Source: Pseudotamlana agarivorans (GTDB taxonomy: Bacteria > Bacteroidota > Bacteroidia > Flavobacteriales > Flavobacteriaceae). Taken from it: a stretch of DNA of 64,000 nucleotides. The stretch lies in the NCBI RefSeq assembly GCF_018860245.1, contig NZ_JAHKPD010000008.1, positions 377,821 through 441,820 of the forward strand. The letters are read 5' to 3'. The position numbers were made by a program, and so were the translations under genes. The notes below the pieces were generated by a model. The model did no database searches and was not told where the DNA came from. It saw only the letters and a list, made by a program, of their open reading frames with translations. This document shows, piece after piece, positions 25,705 to 34,489 of this stretch; within the stretch, counting starts at the first letter, position 1; each line of letters begins with the position of its first letter.

Positions 25705-27945
25705 ATGATGAAATTTGTAAAACAATTAGGTTTTGTGTTAGTCTTCGGACTCATGCAAAACCTTTTTTCGCAAAATATACCTGCTGATAAAGTTATTGCT
25801 AACGAAAACCTTTCAGAGTATTTAACAAAAGAGGTTCATAAGGAGTTAGGGGTAAATTCGATTTCCGAAGCTCAACTAGCGGCATATTTTCGAGATAAAT
25901 TTTCAGAGCGCTATTTCTTCAATTGGAAGAATTTTGATTGCCGTTTTGAGGCTTACCAAAACTTATATCCTGAAGCGAAAGCCTTGCACACAGCGCGCGC
26001 TTTGGATCATATGGCAAAATTTTCAGATGCTACACAATGGGTATTGCCTTTCAATTATCAATATGGAACTCCTGTAAATGCATATGCGCTAAGACATCTG
26101 GCACGACAGCATAAAATGGTAGATATCGCTTATTATTATTTCTACCAGAATAAAGATATCAAGTATTTAAATTACTTTAAAAATCAACTTCAATCCCTTA
26201 ATTCAGCACTTCTGGCTGGTGAATACGAAAAAATAAAAGACGGTAACGGGGTGTATGAAGCGTTTCGTTCGGGGTATCGTGTTTTAAATTGGTTACAGAT
26301 TCATAATATGTTTCTCGGTGAAGAAGGTTATACCGATACCGATCAATTAACAACTATTGCTACCCTGCTTCAACATGGGGCGCATTTGTATCAAGATAAT
26401 CTTAAATTTCACCCGGGCAATCATCAAACGCGAGGTCTTTCCGCTTTAGCGATGATTTCTGTTTTGTTAAGAGATTTTGAAGGTGCAGATGTATGGTATG
26501 ATCATGCTATGGCATTGTTAGAGGAGCATTTAGCTAAAGAAATTAACGATGACGGCTTTCAGTTTGAACGTACGGTTCATTATCATATTAGTGATATTGG
26601 AAATTATTATTATGTGTATCAACTCGCTAAATTAAGTGATTTCAAGGTGAATGATTTTTGGAGTGCTAAGTTGAAGTCGTTATTTGTTTCTTTAACTAAA
26701 ATCGCTTATCCAGATAGATCGGCTCCAGTGCTTTCAGATGATACCGACAACCCTTGGGGCGAAACAAATGATATTTCGGGAGCTTTAACACTGGGGTATT
26801 TGTTGTTTGGCGATTCAGAATTTGGGTATTTTGCAAACGCTCAGGTACCGTCCAAAATGTTTTGGTTTGTTACGAAAGATCAATTGGGTATGTTGGATAC
26901 TATAAAATCTGAAGCGCCAACTATGGGGTCGGTACACTTTCCTACTACAGGGGTTTATGTGATGCGTGAAGGTTGGAACCCTGATGATAAGGTGATGGTG
27001 ATTACCTCTGGTTTAGATAAGGATAAACCCGACCACCAACATGGCGATATGTTAGGGGTTCAATTCATGGCCTATGGCAGACCGATGCTACCAAATTATC
27101 AAGTGCGCTATTCTCTTGATGATCTAGAGTTGTTTAAAAACTCTATGACCAAAAACGTGGCGTTAGTCGATGATGAATTGCAAGGGAAGCAATACACCTC
27201 AAACAAGGGAGGTAGTGGTTTTGGGAAGTTTAAAGAATTACCACTACCGAAAACGATAGCATGGGAAACTAATAATGAATTGGATCTTTTTGTTGGTTCT
27301 CATGACGGATTTAAAAATGTTGGTGTCGATTATTCTAGGCAAGTGATTTATTTAAAAGATGATTTTTGGATTGTAAAGGATAATTTTTCATCTAAAAAAA
27401 GACACGCATACAAACAGGTTTGGCAAGGGCATTACAGTCAGGAGTTAGCGCCAAATGTGTTACGTGCTACTTTTAGTGATGCCTCAGGGTTGGATATTTA
27501 TCAACTAAATAATACAGATGACGTTTCGGTTTCTGGAAAGCGCGGTAAGCAATGGTCGGTTGTTTCTAAAAAGCAGCAAAAGGACTTTAGTTTTGTTACC
27601 GTGTTGTATCCTTATAAGGGATACGATAGTCGCATTGATGAAGATGTGTCCTGGCCGGTTCTTAAAGGTTGGGAGTTAAACAATGGCACTTGGAAGGTTG
27701 AAGGGGGAAATGGATTAAGTTTATCCAAAGGAGATAAGTCTCTATTTTTTTCGGTGAAAAGTTTAAAACGTGACGGGGTAGAGCTGCACTTTTCTGATAA
27801 TTCTGATGTTTTTATTTCTAAAAAGGGTGGACGTCTTGCCATCCAATTACTTTCTGAAGAAAGGGTAGATTGTCAATTTAAAAGTGACAAAGGATCTATT
27901 GAACTTACATTGGCTCCTGGGGCTAGTTTCGACTTAACTTATTGA
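25705..27945 (+). CDS. Heparinase II/III-superfamily polysaccharide lyase, family uncertain
   Basis: The 746-residue protein has a signal peptide (ending near NLFSQ), an alpha-toroid N-terminal half (about 60-390; NWKNFDCRFEAYQ, FHPGNHQTRG) and a beta-sheet heparinase II/III C-terminal half (about 395-746; PDHQHGDMLGVQFMAYGRPM). An Asn-His pair (GNHQ) and the HQHGD motif resemble catalytic positions of PL12, PL15, PL17, PL21 and PL39-type lyases. It is clearly different from the PL17 next door. PL39 or an unclassified alginate-acting group are the best guesses. Position in one operon with an AlyGC-like PL6 supports an alginate oligomer substrate, probably in the periplasm. Confidence 0.7.
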   Translation: MMKFVKQLGFVLVFGLMQNLFSQNIPADKVIANENLSEYLTKEVHKELGVNSISEAQLAAYFRDKFSERYFFNWKNFDCRFEAYQNLYPEAKALHTARALDHMAKFSDATQWVLPFNYQYGTPVNAYALRHLARQHKMVDIAYYYFYQNKDIKYLNYFKNQLQSLNSALLAGEYEKIKDGNGVYEAFRSGYRVLNWLQIHNMFLGEEGYTDTDQLTTIATLLQHGAHLYQDNLKFHPGNHQTRGLSALAMISVLLRDFEGADVWYDHAMALLEEHLAKEINDDGFQFERTVHYHISDIGNYYYVYQLAKLSDFKVNDFWSAKLKSLFVSLTKIAYPDRSAPVLSDDTDNPWGETNDISGALTLGYLLFGDSEFGYFANAQVPSKMFWFVTKDQLGMLDTIKSEAPTMGSVHFPTTGVYVMREGWNPDDKVMVITSGLDKDKPDHQHGDMLGVQFMAYGRPMLPNYQVRYSLDDLELFKNSMTKNVALVDDELQGKQYTSNKGGSGFGKFKELPLPKTIAWETNNELDLFVGSHDGFKNVGVDYSRQVIYLKDDFWIVKDNFSSKKRHAYKQVWQGHYSQELAPNVLRATFSDASGLDIYQLNNTDDVSVSGKRGKQWSVVSKKQQKDFSFVTVLYPYKGYDSRIDEDVSWPVLKGWELNNGTWKVEGGNGLSLSKGDKSLFFSVKSLKRDGVELHFSDNSDVFISKKGGRLAIQLLSEERVDCQFKSDKGSIELTLAPGASFDLTY

Positions 27946-28162
27946 TTACAAAACGGGTGATTGCTTTTTTTCGGCGTTGATCTTCTATTGTATTTTTTTG
28001 TCTTCCGTTGATAAAAGTATAGTAAAATGCAGTTTTAAATAAAAAAAACTAAGCGATTCATGTTTTGTGTTACGAATACGTTGTTTAATTAGCGAAAATT
28101 GGACGTGAAATTATGTATTTGCCACAAATACAGTGTTGTAATTAATAATTTACTTGAAGTGG

Positions 28163-28226
28163 TTTGGTGTAAGTGATAAATATGTCTATCTTTGGGAAAC
28201 CAATCTGGTAAACCAAACTGGTTTGC
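28163..28226 (+). promoter_or_regulatory. Promoter-operator cassette D (PL17 gene)
   Basis: TTTG (28163-28166), a 20-bp spacer and TATCTTTG (28187-28194) form the promoter. The array TTTGGGAAACCA, TGGTAAACCA and TGGTTTGCA overlaps the -7 box. The rest of the 27946-28266 gap shows no gene. Confidence 0.75.
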
Positions 28227-28266
28227 AGTAGAGACTAAATTTAATAAATAAATTCGAATAAAACGA

Positions 28267-30549
28267 ATGGAGTTAAATAAAAAAGCAATTATTAGTGCAT
28301 GTCTTAGTGTGTTATTGCTAGGATTCGTGTTTTCTTGTAAAGCACAAAACGAAACTTCAAGTAAAAATACCCAAAGTTCAAATTCAGGAGGTCACCCAAA
28401 ACTTATTATTACTAAAGCAGGGGTAGAAAAAATTCGTGCAGAATTGGGCAATATTCCAATTTTTGATGCGACCTTGAAAATGGCGCAAGAGGAAGTCGAT
28501 GCAGAGATTGCATTGGGTATAGACACGCCAATTCCAAAAGATTTTTCAGGTGGTTACACACACGTGCGTCACAAACGCAACTTCTTTATGCTTGAAAAAG
28601 CAGGGTTGCTTTATCAAATATTGGATGATGAAAAATATGCGAAGTATGTGAAAGATATGTTTTTTCAGTATGCGGCGATGTATAAAGATTTGCCCGTGCA
28701 TCCTCAAACGCGTTCTTATGCAAGAGGGAAATTGTTTTGGCAATGTTTAAATGATTCGAATTGGTTAGTATACGCAAGTCAGGGTTACGACTGTATATAC
28801 GAATATTTATCGCCGGAAGAACGTGAAACATTAGAAACTGATCTATTTAAGCCGTTTGCCGATTATATTTCAATAGAGAATCCACAATTTTACAATCGTG
28901 TTCATAATCATAGCACCTGGGGTAATGCTGCAGTTGGTATGATTGCTTTAGTTATGGACGATGCAGAATTATTACATCGCGCCTTGTACGGTATCGAAAA
29001 TGATGGATTAGATAAAAATGCAAAGGATAATGATGGTGGTTTTATCAAAGACCCAGAAGGTAGGGCTGGATTCTTAGCGAATTTAGAGGAGCCTTTTTCT
29101 CCGGATGGTTATTATACTGAAGGACCATACTACCAGAGATACGCTATGTATCCATTTTTAATTTTTTCAGAAGCTCTGAATAATGTAAAGCCTGAACTTA
29201 AAATCTTTGAACATAAAGATGGTGTGCTTTTAAAAGCAGTTGATGCTTTATTAAATCTGTCGGATGCCGATGGTGATTTCTTTCCTTTAAATGATGGTCA
29301 GAAAGGGATGTCTTATTATTCAAAAGAATTAGTGACAGCCGTTGATATTGCCTACTTGCATGGTGGTAAAAATGCTGGATTATTAAGTATTGCTGAAAAA
29401 CAAAATCGTGTTTTATTAGACGATTCTGGTTTAGCCATAGCCTTAGGAATTAAAAATGGTGAAGCTAAACCTTTTGAAAAGAAGTCTGTTAATCTTAGTG
29501 ATGGTCCAGATGGAAAGCAAGGTGGTGTTGCTGTTTTGCGTAATGACGATTTAGAAGTGGTGTTTAAGTATGCTGCGCAAGGTTTAAGTCATGGGCATTA
29601 TGATAAGTTATCATTTTCCATGTATGAAAACGGTCAAGAAGTTATTCAAGACTACGGCTTAGCACGTTTTGTGAATATTGAACAAAAAGGTGGCGGTAAT
29701 TATTTAAAAGAAAACAAAACTTGGGCTAAACAAACTATCGCTCATAATACCATAACTCAAAATGGAAAAAGTCATTTTCAAGGGAAATATGAAATAGGTT
29801 CAAAACATCATTCTGTGTTGGATTTTTATGATTTTTCTAATGATCAAATCAAAGTGGTGAGTGCGCACGAAGCAAATGCTTATCCTGGTACCATACTGCA
29901 CCGTACAATGGCTGTGATTTCAGATAAGGATTTTGAAAAACCTTATGTATTAGATATTATGCGTGTAACTTCTGATAAAGCAAATCAATATGATTTTCCT
30001 TATTATTTCTTGGGGCAGGTTATGGAGACTAACTTTAAATACCAAACGCCAGAAGTCTTAAAACCACTGGGGGCTAAACATGGTTATCAGCACTTATTCG
30101 TTGAGGCTCAAGGTCAGGCTAATCAAGAGAATGTTAAATTATCTTGGTTGAATGCAGGGCGCTTTCACACCTTAACAACTGTTACAGATAATCAAGATGA
30201 GGTGTTTTTGACACGTATAGGCGCGGCCGATCCAGAATTTAATTTACGTAAGGAGCCAGCACTTATGCTTAGAAAGTCTCAAACTAAGGATGCTGTCTTT
30301 GCGTCAGTTATTGAGTCTCATGGAAGTTATAGTCCGGTTTCTGAAAACGCGGTTAACTCGCATAGTAACATCACTAAAATAGAAGTAATTCATAATGATG
30401 CAAATTATACAGCAGTTAGCATAATGGATTTACAAGGGCATAGTAAGGTGTTTATTGTGTCGAATAAAACGGCTTCAAAAGAAGCAAATCATAAATTGAA
30501 AATACATGATGATACTTTCCAGTGGACTGGGAGCTATTATTTTAAATAA
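28267..30549 (+). CDS. PL17 exo-oligoalginate lyase, lipoprotein
   Basis: The 760-residue protein has a lipoprotein signal (GFVFSC) and the two-domain PL17 fold: an alpha-toroid (about 45-390) and a heparinase II/III-type beta domain (about 400-760). Motifs match characterised PL17 enzymes such as Alg17C: RVHNHSTWGN with Asn214 and His215, PDGYYTEGPYYQRYAMYPF with the Tyr cluster 282-292, SHGHYDKLSF, and KTWAKQTIAHNT. Such enzymes cut unsaturated monouronate from the ends of alginate oligomers. The product rearranges to 4-deoxy-5-hexoseulose uronate (DEH). No acidic export signal follows the cysteine (KAQNE), so it probably faces the periplasm. It has its own operator-bearing promoter. Confidence 0.92.
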   Translation: MELNKKAIISACLSVLLLGFVFSCKAQNETSSKNTQSSNSGGHPKLIITKAGVEKIRAELGNIPIFDATLKMAQEEVDAEIALGIDTPIPKDFSGGYTHVRHKRNFFMLEKAGLLYQILDDEKYAKYVKDMFFQYAAMYKDLPVHPQTRSYARGKLFWQCLNDSNWLVYASQGYDCIYEYLSPEERETLETDLFKPFADYISIENPQFYNRVHNHSTWGNAAVGMIALVMDDAELLHRALYGIENDGLDKNAKDNDGGFIKDPEGRAGFLANLEEPFSPDGYYTEGPYYQRYAMYPFLIFSEALNNVKPELKIFEHKDGVLLKAVDALLNLSDADGDFFPLNDGQKGMSYYSKELVTAVDIAYLHGGKNAGLLSIAEKQNRVLLDDSGLAIALGIKNGEAKPFEKKSVNLSDGPDGKQGGVAVLRNDDLEVVFKYAAQGLSHGHYDKLSFSMYENGQEVIQDYGLARFVNIEQKGGGNYLKENKTWAKQTIAHNTITQNGKSHFQGKYEIGSKHHSVLDFYDFSNDQIKVVSAHEANAYPGTILHRTMAVISDKDFEKPYVLDIMRVTSDKANQYDFPYYFLGQVMETNFKYQTPEVLKPLGAKHGYQHLFVEAQGQANQENVKLSWLNAGRFHTLTTVTDNQDEVFLTRIGAADPEFNLRKEPALMLRKSQTKDAVFASVIESHGSYSPVSENAVNSHSNITKIEVIHNDANYTAVSIMDLQGHSKVFIVSNKTASKEANHKLKIHDDTFQWTGSYYFK

Positions 30550-30566
30550 GTAGATGACTAAAAAAG

Positions 30567-30674
30567 ATGATTATGAAAACAATTGGAACAAGTAAAGAAT
30601 TCCTCAAAAAAGAAGGGGTTCGAAGGAAGACAAGAGGTGAAATTATTAAAAGGATATTAATTGGAATGTGCTGA
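30567..30674 (+). CDS. Possible small basic peptide, doubtful
   Basis: A 35-codon frame opens 17 bp after the PL17 stop (MIMKTIGTS...). The peptide is Lys/Arg-rich and ends LIGMC. There is no homologue I recognise and no clear start signal. It may be chance. Confidence 0.15.
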   Translation: MIMKTIGTSKEFLKKEGVRRKTRGEIIKRILIGMC

Positions 30675-30922
30675 TAACAGCATGCAGGTGAAGTAAATCT
30701 GGCTTGGCTGTTGTTTTGTTAAGTAAGGCTTCATCGCATTTATTTATTTTACTAGTAATCATATGCAATCAGTTGTAAAAACACATTTAAAACTTATGTA
30801 AATGTTCAAATTAACGCTATTTAAAATTAGTTTTAATTTTTAAGAGTTTGGTTGAGTATTTAATTGTCTTTTAGCTGAAGTAGTAATATTTATAGAGTTA
30901 GTATGTTAATTTTAAAAAATAT

Positions 30923-30985
30923 TTTGCATTAAATTTTATTTAACATACCTTTGGTAAACCAATTTGGTAAACCAAACTGGTTTTT
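30923..30985 (+). promoter_or_regulatory. Promoter-operator cassette E (susC operon)
   Basis: TTTG (30923-30926), a 19-bp spacer and TACCTTTG (30946-30953) form the promoter. The array TTTGGTAAACCA, TGGTAAACCA and TGGTTTTTG overlaps the -7 box. This is the best match to the palindrome TGGT-AA-ACCA. Transcription should start near 30958, leaving an unusually long leader of about 295 bases before susC. Confidence 0.8.
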
Positions 30986-31076
30986 GACTATTAAAATTTA
31001 ATGTTTAACGCTTTCTTAAAAAACTATTATTAGCATGATTTTATTGTAAAAAAAAGGAGAATAAATTCAAATTTTT

Positions 31077-31086
31077 TAAACGTTTA
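31077..31086. promoter_or_regulatory. LacI-type palindrome in the susC leader
   Basis: TAAACGTTTA is a perfect 10-bp palindrome with the central CG typical of LacI/GalR operators. It lies about 120 bp inside the predicted susC leader. A LacI regulator is encoded at 42976. The link is speculative. Confidence 0.3.
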
Positions 31087-31252
31087 CTTCTTTTAGGAGG
31101 GAAGTGAATTAAAATTCAAGCCGAAATCTTGGTCTTATTATAAACTTGTAAATTGGGTTTATAGCTTGTCAAGTGCAGGTAAAAAAGCAATCCTGATCGT
31201 TATGTGTCTGGGTTGTATTAACTATACTATTATAAACATAAAAAAACCAATT

Positions 31253-34200
31253 ATGAATTTAAAAAATAAATTAGCACTATTTGTTGTGTTGCTTTTAAGC
31301 ATTACAACGTTTGCGCAGAATGGAACAGTTCTGAAAGGGGCCGTAGTGGCTTCTGAGGATGGTATTCCTATTCCTGGTGTAAATGTTATTGTAGTAGGTA
31401 CTTCAAGAGGTACTACTACAGATTTCGATGGTAACTACGAAATCGGAGTTGAGGAAGGTGAGGCAGTTCAGTTTTCTTATCTTGGCTATGTATCTCAAAC
31501 GAAACTTTTTTCTGGAGATACTACATTAAACATTTCTTTAAGTGAAGATGTTTCGCAACTTGATGAGGTTGTCGTTATTGGTTATGGTGATCAAAAAGAA
31601 AAAGACATTACAAGTGCCTTAACTAAAGTAGATTCTAAAGACATTCAGGATTATTCTGTAGCTCGTGTTGAAGATGCACTTCAAGGTAAGGTTGCAGGTT
31701 TAAGAATTCAGGTGACTTCTAGTGAAGCTGGTGGAGACCCGAAAATTACTTTAAGGGGTCCAGGTTCTATTACAGGATCTTCTGCACCACTTATTGTTGT
31801 TGATGGTGTTGTTTTGGGTACAGATCCAGATATCTTAGGTTCTATTGATAATAATAATATTGAGTCTTTAAGTGTGTTAAAAGATGCATCTTCAGTTGCA
31901 ATTTACGGTTCTCGTGGTGCAAATGGTGTTATCTTAGTAACGCTTAAGGAAGGTGTTGTTGGTCAGACAAAATTCTCTTATAACACATTTACTGGTTATA
32001 AGTTTGCTAATAATAACAACAATTTTAATACTTCAATTGCTGATGAAAGAGCAAGATTAGATGGGTTACAAGGGCAAGTAGATGCTATTGACCCAAGTAG
32101 TTCTAGGTATGCTGATATCAATAGGTATTACGATACTGCTTATGCAGAATTAGAAGCAATGGATTTTCTTGCTGGATTAGGTAAGGGAGAAACGAACTGG
32201 CAAGATGAAATTTTTAATGGCGGTATAATTAATAGCCACTCTTTAGCAGTAAGAGGAGGGACAGAGTTAACAAGTTATACGGGATCTATTGGTTACCTTG
32301 AAGATGAAGGTATTATATTGACAGATAACTTTAAGAAAATAAACGCTAGAATTAAAGTTGATAGTAAGTCTAAAAACAAAAAAATTAAGTTTGGTGCAAA
32401 TATTAGTGTAAACTATAATGATCAAGTAAGAGTACCAACGAGATTTACCGATCCATTAAGACAATATGGACACTTGCCTCTTTATTTAACTGAAGCGCAT
32501 ATGCCTTATGTAACTAATTTCTCAAGGGAGCCAGGTGTTTCTACAGATGCTGGTAAGTTGTTTGAAAATCTTGGCGTAGGTAGTTATGGTTTTTCTAGAG
32601 CTTTCGATCACGTTTTTACTGTAGATCCTAATAATCCAAGAGCTATTCAAAGAGATCCAGCAACAGGCCTTCCTACGGTAAGTCCATTAACTTCTGGAGG
32701 TTTAACATTATCTACTACTAAAAACGTACACCCTTTAGTTCACTATATTGAAAGATCTAGGTTAAAGAAGAAGTTAAATTTAAATACTTCGGCCTATATG
32801 GATTTCAAATTAGCAAAAGGTCTTAGTTTCAGACAAACTGTTTCTGGAGTTTTTAGACATAGTAAAGATAACAATGCAGATTACCTATACGGGCAAGAAA
32901 ATAGAGATCAAGAATCTTTCCGTTTAGAAGCAAGAGACGAGTTGAATCAATACGCAATAGAATCTCTTCTTAAATACAATAAAAGTTTCGGGAAACACAG
33001 TTTAAACTCTGTACTTGGTTTTGAGTATACACGTAGAGATTTTTATACTCAAGAATCTGAAGCTGTTGGTTACACTAATGACTTTAATAATAATATTGCT
33101 GTTGCCGATGGAGGAACTACTTTTACAGACAATGGTACAGATAAGTTAGTATCTTATTTTGGTAGAGTTGATTATAGTTATAACGAGAAGTACTTAATGC
33201 AGTTATCTGCTCGTACTGATGGAAGTACAAGATTTGGAACGAATACAAGGTTTGGGTTTTTTCCAGCAGCTTCTGTGGGATGGATCATGTCGAAGGAAAG
33301 TTTCTTAGAAAATAGTGATTTTGTTAGTTTCTTGAAGTTAAGAGCTAGTTATGGTATCTCGGGTTCTAATGAAATTGATAATAATATCTTCAATTCATTA
33401 TATAGATTCGAAGAATCATTTAGTACTGTAAGTTATCAAGGCTTAACAGGTGTTAAAGCTATTACCCTGGCAAATCAAGATTTAGGTTGGGAGCAGTTAG
33501 TAGAATTTAACCCTGGTATTGATGCGACTTTTGGTAGAAGTATTTTAACTTTAGGTTTAGATTATTATACTAGAAGTAGTAAAGATTTAATTCTTTTTGC
33601 TCCAGTATCTGGAGTTTATGGAGCTGATAACTGGTTGCAGAACATCGGAGAAGTTAAAAATGAAGGTGTTGAGGTTGAAATTAGTTCTAGAATTTATACT
33701 AATGAAAACATGAGTTGGAAAGCTTCTGGGCAATTTGCTTTAAATAGAAATGAAGTTATTAGTTTAGGTAATAATGATCAAATTCTTTCAAGAATCGATC
33801 AGGATACTAGACCAACTGAATTTATCGCTCGAGTAGGTCAGCCAATTACATCTTTCTACGGTTGGGTATACGAAAAAGAAATGCCTTTAGAGTATGTTGA
33901 CAATCCTTTTAATAGATTCAATAATGATTTTGCTCACGTTTATGTAAAAGATTTAAATGGTGATGGTATTATTGATGGTGAAGATAGAACTGAATTAGGA
34001 AATCCTTACCCTGATTTTACTTGGGGTTTCAATTCTGATTTTACGTATAAAAACCTTGATTTCTCTTTCCAATGGCAAGGATCTCATGGTGCTGAAGTTA
34101 GAGTTGCCGATCTAGATCAATTATATTATGCTAGTGAGTCTGCTGTAAATTCAGTTAACGATTTTGTTGATAGAGATTTATTAGTACACAGAAGATATAC

Positions 34201-34483
34201 TGATGATCATATTCAAGATGCTTCTTATATCACTATGAGAAATATTACTTTAGGTTATACAATTCCAGAATCATTTACTTCTAAATATAGCATTGATAGA
34301 CTTAGGCTATATGTAACAGGTGAAAACTTACTTTTCTTTACAGCTGCTGAGTATGAAGGATTTAATCCTGAGGCTGCTGGTCAAACTTCAGATAATGCAA
34401 ATACACCATTAACAGCAGGTTACCAAAGAGGAGATGGACCAGTAGTAAGAACAATTTCAGCAGGTCTTAACTTTCAATTTTAA
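31253..34483 (+). CDS. SusC/RagA-type TonB-dependent outer-membrane transporter
   Basis: The start is set at ATG 31253 (MNLKNKLALF), which gives a normal signal peptide ending TTFAQ and 1076 residues. An upstream in-frame TTG at 31166 would put 29 unlikely residues before it. Residues about 25-105 form a carboxypeptidase-regulatory-like domain, followed by the TonB box region DEVVVIGYG, the plug (ITLRGPGSITGS, APLIVVDGV, SVLKDASSVAIYGSRGANGVI) and a 22-strand barrel ending in an aromatic residue (NFQF). It imports alginate oligosaccharides with the SusD partner encoded 7 bp downstream. Substrate is inferred from the locus. Confidence 0.93.
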   Translation: MNLKNKLALFVVLLLSITTFAQNGTVLKGAVVASEDGIPIPGVNVIVVGTSRGTTTDFDGNYEIGVEEGEAVQFSYLGYVSQTKLFSGDTTLNISLSEDVSQLDEVVVIGYGDQKEKDITSALTKVDSKDIQDYSVARVEDALQGKVAGLRIQVTSSEAGGDPKITLRGPGSITGSSAPLIVVDGVVLGTDPDILGSIDNNNIESLSVLKDASSVAIYGSRGANGVILVTLKEGVVGQTKFSYNTFTGYKFANNNNNFNTSIADERARLDGLQGQVDAIDPSSSRYADINRYYDTAYAELEAMDFLAGLGKGETNWQDEIFNGGIINSHSLAVRGGTELTSYTGSIGYLEDEGIILTDNFKKINARIKVDSKSKNKKIKFGANISVNYNDQVRVPTRFTDPLRQYGHLPLYLTEAHMPYVTNFSREPGVSTDAGKLFENLGVGSYGFSRAFDHVFTVDPNNPRAIQRDPATGLPTVSPLTSGGLTLSTTKNVHPLVHYIERSRLKKKLNLNTSAYMDFKLAKGLSFRQTVSGVFRHSKDNNADYLYGQENRDQESFRLEARDELNQYAIESLLKYNKSFGKHSLNSVLGFEYTRRDFYTQESEAVGYTNDFNNNIAVADGGTTFTDNGTDKLVSYFGRVDYSYNEKYLMQLSARTDGSTRFGTNTRFGFFPAASVGWIMSKESFLENSDFVSFLKLRASYGISGSNEIDNNIFNSLYRFEESFSTVSYQGLTGVKAITLANQDLGWEQLVEFNPGIDATFGRSILTLGLDYYTRSSKDLILFAPVSGVYGADNWLQNIGEVKNEGVEVEISSRIYTNENMSWKASGQFALNRNEVISLGNNDQILSRIDQDTRPTEFIARVGQPITSFYGWVYEKEMPLEYVDNPFNRFNNDFAHVYVKDLNGDGIIDGEDRTELGNPYPDFTWGFNSDFTYKNLDFSFQWQGSHGAEVRVADLDQLYYASESAVNSVNDFVDRDLLVHRRYTDDHIQDASYITMRNITLGYTIPESFTSKYSIDRLRLYVTGENLLFFTAAEYEGFNPEAAGQTSDNANTPLTAGYQRGDGPVVRTISAGLNFQF

Positions 34484-34489
34484 TAAATT

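Noticed and set aside
31166-31252. N-terminal extension of SusC from a TTG start
   Set aside because: The 29 additional residues precede an already complete signal peptide starting at ATG 31253.
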